In this document: positions 50,663-59,303 of the stretch, one piece after another
Layout of the letters: each line of letters opens with the position of its first letter
Numbering within the stretch: the first letter of the stretch is position 1
Assembly (NCBI RefSeq): GCF_001425625.1
Contig: NZ_LMCP01000018.1
Span: 1-64,000, forward strand
Origin: Mesorhizobium sp. Root102
GTDB taxonomy: Bacteria; Pseudomonadota; Alphaproteobacteria; Rhizobiales; Rhizobiaceae
Direction: 5' to 3'
DNA: 64,000 nt
Program-made: the position numbers and the translations under genes
Notes under the pieces: generated by a model
Database searches by the model: none
The model's input: the letters and a program-made list of their open reading frames with translations, nothing else
Told to the model about the DNA's origin: nothing

Positions 50663-53600
50663 ATGAACAGCAAGCGGTCCTATCTCGATACACTCAACGC
50701 CGGCAGGCAGCGCAGGCCGCAGACCACGCTCGAGCAGTTGAACCAGTCGCTGGAGACGCTGGAGCAGCGGCTGGAGCGGACGCGCGAGGATCCGATGGCA
50801 CGTCCCGATCTCCGCCAACCCGATCCCCGCCAATATGGCGCCGATGCGCGCTATCCCGCCGCCCGGCCCACTGGCCAGCAGCGCTGGTATGAGGACCCGC
50901 AGCCGACGCTGCGCCCGAAGAGCCCGATGCAGCAGGGAGCCACCGCTTACCAGGCCATTGCCCATGACATCGATCGCGTGCGCGGCCAGGAGGACGGCGT
51001 GGCCATGGTCGGCAAGATCGCCGGCGAGTTGCGCGGCATGCGCGAGGAATTGCGCCACCAGATGACTGCTGGGCTGCAGCGCGAATTCGAAGCGCTGCGC
51101 AAGGACATCGAGCGGGCTTTCCAATCGGGTGCCAGGCCCGGCGCTTCGGCCAAGGGCAGCGCCGAGCTCGGTCTTGAATTCGAACGGCTTTCCGGCGCCA
51201 TCCAGACGCTGGCCGAGAAGAGCGACGACAGAAGCGTCAACATGCTGCGGCTCGAGCTCGAACAGGTCAAAGCCGCGCTCGAGACGCTGGCACGCGAAGA
51301 GAGCGTGCAGAAGGTCGACCGCCGCTGGGACGATTTCGATCGCCGCTGGACGGCTTTCGAGGACCGCGTCGACGCCGACCAGCGCAAGCGCTCGGACGAC
51401 CCCGGCCTGTCGATGCTGACCGACCGGCTGGAGCAGATCAGCAATGCCGTCAACAACCTGCCTGAATCGCTATCGTTGCGCTCGCTTGAGGAGAAGGTGC
51501 GCACGCTTGCCGGCGCCGTCGACCATTTCGCCAGCCAGCAAGACAACCGCGGCAGCGACACGCTTGGCATGATCGACGAGCGGCTGGATGAGATTTCCCG
51601 CGCCATCGTTGCATCGACGGTCGCGGCGCAAGCCAATTCATTCGACCACGAGGCTTTCGAGCGCATCGAAAAGCGGATCGACTCGCTTGCCCATCAGATC
51701 GAGGAAGTGGCGCAGGATCGGCCCGGCAACGCGGTCATGGACCGGCTGGGTACGCTGTCGAGCCGGGTCGACGAGCTTGCCGGCCGCGCCAATCTGCCCG
51801 AGCAGGCGATGGAGCGCCTGGCCAAGCAGATCGCACTCATCGCCGACAAAATCGATCAGGCGCCCGCCATGCCCGACGCCGACTACATCTTCCACGGGCT
51901 GGAGCAACGCTTCGACGTGCTGTCGGGCATGATGGAACGCCGCCAGGGTGACGCCATCGAACAGGGGAACATGCTGTTCCGCGATCTCGAACGCCGACTG
52001 GACGAGGTTGCCGACAGGCTCGACCAGCGCATGCCGCAGGTCGACAGCGCCGGCATCATGGAAGCCATCGATGCCCGCTTCACCGCGCTTGCCAAGCGCA
52101 TGGAAACGCGTGTTCCCGATCCCGCAGGCGAAGCGGCGATCCGCGGCCTGGAAAGCCGGCTCGAAGACATTTCAAGCCGGCTGGACGCATCGGCCGCGCA
52201 GGTGGCCGGCATCGATCCGGCGCTGATCCGCAGCCTGGAGGCACAGGTCGCCGGCCTGTCCGCCCATCTTTCCAAGCCGAGCACGCCGCTGCCGGAATTC
52301 GAGGACATCAGCCCGCGTCTCAACGAAATTGAAAAGTCGCTCGCTGGAACCCGCGATTCCATCCTTGGCGCGGCGCGCGAAGCGGCCGAGAACGCAGTGC
52401 AATCGCTGGCCGGTTCGAGCGCCAATACGACCGCCGTTTCCGGCCTTGCCCAGGATTTGAAGACGCTTGAAACGCTGACGCGGCGCTCCGACGAGCGCAA
52501 TTCGAGAACATTCGAGGCCATCCACGACACGTTGCTCAAGATCGTCGACCGGCTGGGTTCGCTCGAACCCGGCGAGCCGGTCGAGGCGATGAGCGAACTG
52601 CTGGATGCGGCACAGGTCGAGCCGAGCAACTGGCGCGGTGCACGGCGACCCAAGATGGCTGTAGACGCGCCGTCGATGGATATCGATCAGCCCCAGCCAT
52701 TGACTGGGGACATGGCCGATCTCGATGGCCGCGCCGCCGCCATCCTGCGCAATGAGCCGGTTGCTCGCAGCGACCTCGGCGCGCATGGCGGCCTGGGCAC
52801 GCATAGCGGCCTGGGCACGCATAGCGGCCTGGGCACGCATAGCGGCCTGGGCACTCGCACGCCCGCCGAGGCTGCCGCTGCCGCGGCCATGGCTGCGCTC
52901 GGTTCCGACACGATTGCCGAGAAGAACGACCAGGCGGGCGGGCGTAAATCGTTGTTCGGCGGGCTGGCCCGCGCCTTCAAGGGCAAGAAGGAGGCGGACA
53001 TTCCGCCGCTGGCCGGCTCGGCGTCGAATGCTTCTGTACCGAGCGTCGATCTCGACGAGCCGCTCGATCCGAAAATGGCCAACCGGCCGTTGGAGCCCGG
53101 CTCCGGCGCACCTGACCTCAATGCCATCATGAAGCGCGTGCGCGACGAGCGCGGCCAGCCGGCCAAGCCCAGCGATACCGACGCAGCGAAATCGGATTTC
53201 ATCGCCGCGGCCCGACGCGCGGCACAGGCCGCGGCCGCCGAGGCCGATGCGCTGAAGCGCCAGTCGACGATAACGGGACCGGTGAAGGCGCTGCGGATCG
53301 GCGATTTGCTCAGGGCACGGCGCAAGCCGATCCTGATGGGGACAACCGCGATCTTGCTGGCGCTGGGTGCCCTGCAACTGGGCAAGGCCTTCTTCGCCGA
53401 ACCTGGCCAAGTGGCGAGCAACGACGTCGCGCCGATCGTCGCCTCACGGCCGATGAAAACCGCCTCATTCGAGGCCGCTGGCCAGCCAAAGACAGACATT
53501 CAGCCTCCGGCAGCAGAAAGCGCGCCGGACCGGGTCGTCAGACAGGCCGAACCGTCCGAACCGCTAACCAAGGACGATATGGCATCGCAAACCCCGATGG

Positions 53601-54724
53601 CCTCGCCGCCGGGCGCTGAGCCGTCGATGGATGCCGCCGCGCCGCCAGCCCAGCCGGCTGCTGCACCGTTCGCTTCGGCTGCGCTCGCCGATGCGAACGC
53701 GGCGGCGTCCGACACGACAGTTTCTGCTGTGCCTGCCCCGGCTGCTGCGACCTCCGCTGAAGCAACCGACACCACCACCCGGCCGATGGCGGCTCAGCCG
53801 ACCACCGCCGGGGACACCACAGGCGCGGTTCCGCCGGCGGACGCTTCGCCGGCGGCAGCGACGGCAAAGTTCGACATTCCCGCCGACGCCGGCCCGGTCG
53901 CCTTGCGCGATGCCGCCGCCGGCGGCGATGCCAAGGCGCTGTTCGAGATCGGCTCGCGCTATGCCGATGCGCGCGGCGTCAAGGAAGACATGGTGGCAGC
54001 GGCCAAATGGTACGAGAAGTCAGCGGAACTCGGCTTCGCGCCGGCCGAATACCGCATCGGCAATTTCTACGAAAAGGGCATCGGCGTCGCGCGCGACATC
54101 AAGAAGGCGAAGACCTGGTACCAGCTTTCCGCGGAGCAGGGCAACGCCAGCGGCATGCACAATCTGGCCGTGCTGTTCGCCATGGCCGCAGACGGCGTGA
54201 CCGACAATGAATCGGCCGCGCACTGGTTCCAGGCGGCGGCAGATGTCGGCGTCAAGGACAGCCAGTTCAATCTCGGCATCCTCGCCGCCAAGGGCGTCGG
54301 CATGAAGCAGAACCTCGAGGAATCCTACAAATGGTTCGCGCTCGTCGCCAAGACTGGTGACAAGGATGCCGCGGCCAAGCGTGACGAGATCGCCAATGCG
54401 CTGCGGCCAGAGCAGCTCGAACGCGCCCGCGCCGCGACCGAACTGTGGAAGGCCAAGCCGCTGGATGCGGCAGCCAATTCGGCCGACATTCCCGAGTCCT
54501 GGCAGGACGGCGCACCGCAGACGACCGCCAGCATCGACATGAAGAAGGCCGTCCAGAACATCCAGCGCATTCTCAACAAGAACGGCTATGACGCCGGCGG
54601 CGCCGACGGCAAGATGGGCCAGAAGACGAAGACCGCGATCATGGCTTTCCAGACCGACAACAAGATGGCGGCGACCGGCGAGGTCGATGAAAAACTGGTC
54701 AAGGCGCTGCTGGCGCGCAAATAA
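50663..54724 (+). CDS. PodJ-like polar organizer: coiled coil - TM - Sel1 repeats - peptidoglycan-binding domain
   Basis: The 1353-residue protein opens with a long alpha-helical coiled-coil region (about 1-640, e.g. RLEQISNAVNNLPESLSLRS). An 18-bp DNA repeat encoding HSGLGT units lies near residues 706-731. One membrane helix at about 888-910 (PILMGTTAILLALGALQLG) separates a cytoplasmic N-terminal part from a periplasmic C-terminal part with Sel1-type repeats (about 1075-1260, RYADARGVKEDMVAAAKWYE) and a C-terminal peptidoglycan-binding domain (about 1292-1353, ILNKNGYDAGGADGKMGQKT). This is the architecture of PodJ, the polarity and stalk/holdfast scaffold of alphaproteobacteria. The function here is inferred. 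Confidence 0.85.
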   Translation: MNSKRSYLDTLNAGRQRRPQTTLEQLNQSLETLEQRLERTREDPMARPDLRQPDPRQYGADARYPAARPTGQQRWYEDPQPTLRPKSPMQQGATAYQAIAHDIDRVRGQEDGVAMVGKIAGELRGMREELRHQMTAGLQREFEALRKDIERAFQSGARPGASAKGSAELGLEFERLSGAIQTLAEKSDDRSVNMLRLELEQVKAALETLAREESVQKVDRRWDDFDRRWTAFEDRVDADQRKRSDDPGLSMLTDRLEQISNAVNNLPESLSLRSLEEKVRTLAGAVDHFASQQDNRGSDTLGMIDERLDEISRAIVASTVAAQANSFDHEAFERIEKRIDSLAHQIEEVAQDRPGNAVMDRLGTLSSRVDELAGRANLPEQAMERLAKQIALIADKIDQAPAMPDADYIFHGLEQRFDVLSGMMERRQGDAIEQGNMLFRDLERRLDEVADRLDQRMPQVDSAGIMEAIDARFTALAKRMETRVPDPAGEAAIRGLESRLEDISSRLDASAAQVAGIDPALIRSLEAQVAGLSAHLSKPSTPLPEFEDISPRLNEIEKSLAGTRDSILGAAREAAENAVQSLAGSSANTTAVSGLAQDLKTLETLTRRSDERNSRTFEAIHDTLLKIVDRLGSLEPGEPVEAMSELLDAAQVEPSNWRGARRPKMAVDAPSMDIDQPQPLTGDMADLDGRAAAILRNEPVARSDLGAHGGLGTHSGLGTHSGLGTHSGLGTRTPAEAAAAAAMAALGSDTIAEKNDQAGGRKSLFGGLARAFKGKKEADIPPLAGSASNASVPSVDLDEPLDPKMANRPLEPGSGAPDLNAIMKRVRDERGQPAKPSDTDAAKSDFIAAARRAAQAAAAEADALKRQSTITGPVKALRIGDLLRARRKPILMGTTAILLALGALQLGKAFFAEPGQVASNDVAPIVASRPMKTASFEAAGQPKTDIQPPAAESAPDRVVRQAEPSEPLTKDDMASQTPMASPPGAEPSMDAAAPPAQPAAAPFASAALADANAAASDTTVSAVPAPAAATSAEATDTTTRPMAAQPTTAGDTTGAVPPADASPAAATAKFDIPADAGPVALRDAAAGGDAKALFEIGSRYADARGVKEDMVAAAKWYEKSAELGFAPAEYRIGNFYEKGIGVARDIKKAKTWYQLSAEQGNASGMHNLAVLFAMAADGVTDNESAAHWFQAAADVGVKDSQFNLGILAAKGVGMKQNLEESYKWFALVAKTGDKDAAAKRDEIANALRPEQLERARAATELWKAKPLDAAANSADIPESWQDGAPQTTASIDMKKAVQNIQRILNKNGYDAGGADGKMGQKTKTAIMAFQTDNKMAATGEVDEKLVKALLARK
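52779..52856 (+). repeat. 18-bp in-frame tandem repeat inside the podJ-like gene
   Basis: The unit GGCCTGGGCACGCATAGC is repeated three times exactly, with a degenerate copy at each end. It encodes repeated HSGLGT hexapeptides in a low-complexity linker before the membrane helix. Confidence 0.85.
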
Positions 54725-54916
54725 CGGCAGAGGCGTCGCTTCCACGACGCCCTTGCCACACATTTGCCTGTTAACTGATTGAGATGTTTTTTGTTTCGGC
54801 GGCGTAGCGCGGTTTGACTTCGCGGCACCTCCGGCGCAAGAACGAATTGGCTTGTCGGTCCAAGATGCCCGCAACGGTTGCATTCGCCAACAGGCAGAAC
54901 TGATCGAGACTGACGG

Positions 54917-55840
54917 GTGGGCATCTATCTCCCGATCGCGGAAATTTCCGTCAACGTCTTCGTCCTGCTGGCCATGGGTGCGGCGGTGGGTTTCCTGTCG
55001 GGCATGTTCGGCGTCGGCGGCGGCTTCCTCATCACGCCGCTCTTGATCTTCTACAACATACCCCCGGCGATCGCGGTCGCCACCGGCGCCAACCAGGTCA
55101 TCGCCTCCTCCGTCTCCGGCGTCCTTTCGCACATGAAGCGAGGGACGCTCGACTTCAAGCTCGGTGGGGTGTTGCTGGCCGGCGGCATTGTCGGTTCCAC
55201 CGGCGGCATCTACGTCTTCGCCTTCCTGCGCAGGCTCGGCCAGCTCGACCTGTTCATCTCGCTGCTCTACGTCGTGCTGCTCGGCACTGTCGGCGGGCTG
55301 ATGCTGGTCGAGAGCGTCAATGCGCTGCGCGCCACGCGCAGCGGTGCGGCACCGGTGCTGAAGAAATCCGGCCAGCACAACTGGATCCACCGCTTGCCGC
55401 TGAAGATGCGCTTCAGGGCCTCAAAACTGTTCGTCAGCGTCATCCCGGTGCTCGGCCTTGGCGCTGGTATCGGCTTCCTGTCGTCGATCATGGGTGTCGG
55501 CGGCGGCTTCATCATGGTGCCGGCGCTGATCTATCTGCTGAAAGTGCCGACCAACGTGGTCATCGGCACCTCGCTGTTCCAGATCATCTTCACCTCCGCT
55601 TATACGACACTGGTCCACGCCACCACCAACCAGACGGTCGACGTCGTGCTGGCCTTCCTGCTGATGGCGGGCGGCGTCGCCGGCGCGCAATATGGCGCCA
55701 AGGCCGGTCAGAGGCTGCGCGGCGAGCAGCTCCGGGCCTTGCTGGCGCTGCTAGTGCTGGCGGTGGCGATACGATTGGCCATCGATCTTTTCGTCACCCC
55801 ACCCAATCTCTATTCGCTGTCTGCCTTGGACCTCAACTGA
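54917..55840 (+). CDS. TauE/SafE-family sulfite or organosulfonate exporter
   Basis: The 307-residue polytopic protein has two repeated membrane blocks with the family signature: LSGMFGVGGGFLITPLLIFY near residue 30 and LSSIMGVGGGFIMVPALIYL near residue 195. TauE/SafE members export sulfite, sulfoacetate or related anions. GTG 54917 is the only workable start. Its stop overlaps the start of the TIGR02186 gene (TGATG), and SoeABC-like sulfite dehydrogenase genes lie nearby, so sulfite is the likely substrate. Confidence 0.87.
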   Translation: MGIYLPIAEISVNVFVLLAMGAAVGFLSGMFGVGGGFLITPLLIFYNIPPAIAVATGANQVIASSVSGVLSHMKRGTLDFKLGGVLLAGGIVGSTGGIYVFAFLRRLGQLDLFISLLYVVLLGTVGGLMLVESVNALRATRSGAAPVLKKSGQHNWIHRLPLKMRFRASKLFVSVIPVLGLGAGIGFLSSIMGVGGGFIMVPALIYLLKVPTNVVIGTSLFQIIFTSAYTTLVHATTNQTVDVVLAFLLMAGGVAGAQYGAKAGQRLRGEQLRALLALLVLAVAIRLAIDLFVTPPNLYSLSALDLN

Positions 55841-56631
55841 TGAGGGCTCCGAACGCATTCGCAACCGCTATTTTCCTGTCGTTGCTTGCGGCCGCCGCGC
55901 CGGCGAAGGCGCAGACCCCGCTGACGGAAGGCATCCAGATCGGGCTCTCCACCGACAATGTCGCCATCACCGCCGGCTTTTCCGGCGCCGACCTGACCAT
56001 CTTCGGTTCGCTGGAGAATCCTGATCCACTCGTCGCGCGCCAGGGCCGCTACGATGTCATCGTCGTGCTCGAAGGCCCGCCCAAGCCGGTGGTGGTACGC
56101 CGCAAGGACCGGGTGCTCGGCGTCTGGGTCAATCTGGACTCCGAGACCTTCGAGAACGTGCCGATGTCCTATTCGGTGGCGACGACGCGGCCGCTGCAGG
56201 ACATCACCGAGCCCAACAGCTACAAGCAGCTGTCGCTCGGCGCCTCCAACCTCTACATGCAGCCCGCCGACGCCGGCGACAGCCCGGCGACGATCGAGGA
56301 ATTCACCGCTGCGTTGCGAGAGCGCAAGTCGGCGACCGGCCTCTACAGCGAGAATGTCGGCGGCGTGCAATTCCTGTCGCAGAACCTGTTCCGCGCCACC
56401 GTCAGGCTGGCGCCGAATGTTCCGGTCGGCACCCACAAGGCGCGCGCCTTCCTGTTCAAGAGCGGCCTGTTCATCAAGGAAAGCTCGGCCCAGCTCGAAA
56501 TCCGCAAGTCCGGTTTCGAACAGTCGATCTTCCGTGTCGCCCACAATTATTCCTTCCTCTATGGCATCTTCGCGATATCGCTGGCCATGCTGACGGGTTG
56601 GCTTGGAAGAGTGATCTTCCGAAAGGACTGA
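55840..56631 (+). CDS. TIGR02186-family transmembrane protein, partner of TauE/SafE
   Basis: The 263-residue protein has a signal peptide (TAIFLSLLAAAAPAKAQT), an extracytoplasmic beta-rich domain (QIGLSTDNVAITAGFSGADL, then TIFGSLENPDP), and one C-terminal membrane helix (about 240-258). It matches the alphaproteobacterial TIGR02186 family, usually next to a TauE/SafE exporter. Its start overlaps the exporter's stop, so the two are translationally coupled. The specific role in transport is unknown. Confidence 0.85.
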   Translation: MRAPNAFATAIFLSLLAAAAPAKAQTPLTEGIQIGLSTDNVAITAGFSGADLTIFGSLENPDPLVARQGRYDVIVVLEGPPKPVVVRRKDRVLGVWVNLDSETFENVPMSYSVATTRPLQDITEPNSYKQLSLGASNLYMQPADAGDSPATIEEFTAALRERKSATGLYSENVGGVQFLSQNLFRATVRLAPNVPVGTHKARAFLFKSGLFIKESSAQLEIRKSGFEQSIFRVAHNYSFLYGIFAISLAMLTGWLGRVIFRKD

Positions 56632-56800
56632 GGCGTCCAAAAGGGGTTTCCCTTTCGCCGATCATGCTATAGACCGCACCTCCCCGCCCGACGGGCAAAC
56701 ACGCACAATTCAATTCGGCAGAGTGGTCCGGTTGCCCGGACTGAGGCGCACGTCTCCCGGCGAGCGCCGATCCGATGCCTGGAGAAGACAGGAGGCTGCT

Positions 56801-58057
56801 TTGCGACCAGCATTCGGCGGTATCGACTTCGGCACTTCAAACTCTACCGTTGGCGTGGTCCGTAACGGGCAGCCGCGCCTTGTCGCGCTTGAGGACGGCC
56901 AGGTCACGCTGCCAAGTGCGGTGTTCTTCAACTTCGAGGACAACCGCACCTGTTTTGGCCGCGACGCCATCGCCAACTACACCGACAGCATCGATGGCCG
57001 GCTGATGCGTTCGCTGAAGAGCGTGCTCGGCAGTTCGCTGGCCCACGAGAAGACCCGCATCAAGGCGCGCTCGATCGGCTTCATGGAGATCGTCGGCATG
57101 TTCCTCGGCCATCTCAAGAAGAGGCTGGAAGCAGCTGTCGGCGATACGGTAGAGACCGTCGTGCTTGGCCGGCCGGTGCAATTCGTCGATGACGACGCCG
57201 AAGCCGACGCGAAGGCGCAAAGCGAACTCGAGAATGCCGCGCGCGCCCAGGGCTTCAAGCACATCGCTTTCCAGTTCGAGCCGATCGCAGCGGCGCTCGA
57301 CTACGAGCAGAAGGTGACGCGCGAGGAACTGGCACTGATCATCGACATGGGCGGCGGCACGTCGGACTTCTCGATCGTGCGCGTTTCACCGCAGCGCTCC
57401 CGTTCGCTCGACCGCAAGGACGACATCCTGGCCAGCCGGGGCGTCCATATCGGCGGCACGGATTTCGACCGGCTGCTGAGCATCGCTCATGTGATGCCTC
57501 AGCTCGGCTATTTGACTCCAACCAAGGACGGCAAGCGCAACCTGCCGGCCAGCTACTTCATCGATCTCGCGACATGGCAGCGCATCAATCTGGTCTACAC
57601 CGCCAAGGCGATGACGCATCTGCGCCAGATCCGCTACGAGGCCGAGCGCGCCGACCTGGTCGACCGCTTCATCCACATCGTCGAACATCGTTACGGACAT
57701 GCGCTGGCGGCACTTGTTGAAAAGGCCAAGATAGAGCTGACCGACAGCTCGTCCGCGGAGGTCGAGGTGAAGCTGCCAGGTGCGGAGTTCGCCGCCGAAA
57801 TCACGCGCAGGGGGCTGGACGCCACGATTGCCAGGGACATCGAGCGGGTCACAGCAACGGTGGCGCAGACCATCCGGGACGCTGAGGTGAAGCCGTCCGA
57901 CATCACCGCGGTGTTCCTGACCGGCGGATCGACCGCGATCCCGCTGGCAAGGCGAGAAATCCTGTCGCTGGTGCCGCAGGCATCCGTCATCGAAGGCGAC
58001 ATGTTCGGCTCGGTAGGACTTGGGCTGGCGCTGGATGCGCAACGCAAATTCGGCTGA
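56801..58057 (+). CDS. Hsp70-like ATPase without substrate-binding domain (YegD type)
   Basis: The 418-residue protein has the Hsp70/actin ATPase fold: phosphate 1 motif FGGIDFGTSNSTVGVV, connect and phosphate 2 region LALIIDMGGGTSDFSIVRV, and adenosine motif TAVFLTGGSTAIPLARREI. It ends there; the peptide-binding domain of DnaK is missing, as in YegD-like proteins. The start is TTG 56801 with AGGAGG five bases upstream. It lies between the TauE-TIGR02186 pair and the soe region; a functional link is not established. The 169-base leader holds no supported gene. Confidence 0.87.
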   Translation: MRPAFGGIDFGTSNSTVGVVRNGQPRLVALEDGQVTLPSAVFFNFEDNRTCFGRDAIANYTDSIDGRLMRSLKSVLGSSLAHEKTRIKARSIGFMEIVGMFLGHLKKRLEAAVGDTVETVVLGRPVQFVDDDAEADAKAQSELENAARAQGFKHIAFQFEPIAAALDYEQKVTREELALIIDMGGGTSDFSIVRVSPQRSRSLDRKDDILASRGVHIGGTDFDRLLSIAHVMPQLGYLTPTKDGKRNLPASYFIDLATWQRINLVYTAKAMTHLRQIRYEAERADLVDRFIHIVEHRYGHALAALVEKAKIELTDSSSAEVEVKLPGAEFAAEITRRGLDATIARDIERVTATVAQTIRDAEVKPSDITAVFLTGGSTAIPLARREILSLVPQASVIEGDMFGSVGLGLALDAQRKFG

Positions 58058-58118
58058 TCTCGGCCCTTTTGATACTCAATGCCGGCCTGCAAATGGCTGA
58101 CCCGAATCTCAACGGACC

Positions 58119-59021
58119 CTACCTTGGTGCAGACCCGTTCATCTCCGCGCCGAGATGCGCCTTGAGCGCCATCTGGGCCAGGCTTGCCTGGCGATCGCGA
58201 TGGGTGATCATGGCGAAGTCGCGTTTCGGCAATTCGAGCGGCACGGACCTGAGACTGCCTTCGGCCACGGCGCGGGCGACGACAAGCTCCGAGATGATCG
58301 TGGCGCCAGCACCCGCCTCGACCGCCTGGCGGATAGCCTCATTGCTCGGCAGCACCAGGAATATCCTGAGGTCGGCGAGCGAAATTCCTTCGCGGCGCGC
58401 CAGATCCTCCAGCACTTCGCGGGTGCCGGAACCGCCCTCTCGGATGATCCAACGCAGGTCCTTGATGTCGGAGTGGCCGGGCGCGACTTCGGCGATCTCC
58501 GGATGCGAGCTGGCAACCACCAGCATCAGCCTGTCGACGTCGACCTTGGTGCGGCGCAGGATGTCGGACTCGGTGCGCCCCTCGACCAGGCCGAGATCCG
58601 CCGCGCCATCGAGGACATTGGCCTCCACCTGCCTGGTGTTGCCGATGCTGACGCTCAGCCTGACGGCGGGATAGGCTTCGTGGAAGGAAGCCAGCCGGCG
58701 CGGCAGCCAGTAGCTGGCGATGGTCTGGCTGGCGGCGATCGAGAGGCTGCCGGTGACTGTCTGCGAGACGTGCTCCAGCACATTGCGGGCGGCGGCGGCC
58801 CGTTCGAGCACGGCCTTGGCTTCGGGCAGGAACCGGTGTCCGGTCTGGGCAAGCTCGATGTTGCGGCCGACCCGGTTGAACAGATGCACGCCGTGCTGTT
58901 CTTCAAGCGCTCGGATGGCGGCCGATGCGGCCGACTGCGAAATGCCCAGCAGTTCGGCAGCTTTGGTCATATGGCCGCGCTCGGCGACGGCGACGAAAAT
59001 CCGCAACTGATCAAGGGTCAT
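58119..59021 (-). CDS. LysR-family regulator divergent from soe genes
   Basis: The 300-residue protein has an N-terminal winged HTH (LDQLRIFVAVAERGHMTKAA, then ELLGISQSAASAAIRALEEQ) and a LysR effector domain (CysB/CysL-like in general form). It is divergently transcribed from the small ORF-soeABC cluster and shares a 278-base control region with a TATCGATC/GATCGATA inverted repeat (59040-59082). By position it probably regulates the sulfite dehydrogenase genes. The ATG at 59021 is favoured over 59039. Confidence 0.87.
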   Translation of the reverse strand: MTLDQLRIFVAVAERGHMTKAAELLGISQSAASAAIRALEEQHGVHLFNRVGRNIELAQTGHRFLPEAKAVLERAAAARNVLEHVSQTVTGSLSIAASQTIASYWLPRRLASFHEAYPAVRLSVSIGNTRQVEANVLDGAADLGLVEGRTESDILRRTKVDVDRLMLVVASSHPEIAEVAPGHSDIKDLRWIIREGGSGTREVLEDLARREGISLADLRIFLVLPSNEAIRQAVEAGAGATIISELVVARAVAEGSLRSVPLELPKRDFAMITHRDRQASLAQMALKAHLGAEMNGSAPR

Positions 59022-59039
59022 GGGCGCATTAAGAACCAA

Positions 59040-59082
59040 TATCGATCGAATTTACAAGAACAACTGATTAGACAGATCGATA
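59040..59082. promoter_or_regulatory. inverted repeat in the lysR / soe control region
   Basis: TATCGATC (59040-59047) and its exact reverse complement GATCGATA (59075-59082) are 27 bases apart in an AT-rich stretch between the divergent genes, a plausible LysR-binding site. Confidence 0.5.
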
Positions 59083-59144
59083 GCTTTATTCTAGGTTTTT
59101 GAGCGAAGTTAGAAAAAATTCGCCGAGAGATCGCAGAGAGCAGA

Positions 59145-59303
59145 ATGATCGGGCGGTTCAGATCCCTGCTTGCGCATTGGACTCGCGGCATAAGGCGGCG
59201 GCTGGCCGGTGATCGCTATCACCCGGAAGAGCATTATATGCGCGGCCCCGGACCGAAGACGCGAGCCAAATCCATGGGCCGAACAGGCACTACCGGATCA
59301 TGA
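59145..59303 (+). CDS. 52-residue small basic protein overlapping soeA start
   Basis: An unbroken ORF runs from the ATG at 59145 to the TGA at 59301-59303, which overlaps the soeA start (ATGATG), a classic translational-coupling junction. GAGAG precedes the ATG. The peptide begins MIGRFRSLLAHWTRGIRRRL and is very basic, with RYHPEEHYMRGPGPKTR in the middle. It matches no family I know. A small accessory or leader function for the sulfite dehydrogenase is possible but unproven. Confidence 0.45.
   Translation: MIGRFRSLLAHWTRGIRRRLAGDRYHPEEHYMRGPGPKTRAKSMGRTGTTGS

Noticed and set aside
52172..53410. 412-codon minus-strand ORF opposite the podJ-like gene
   Set aside because: Shadow frame over a repetitive, GC-rich coding region.
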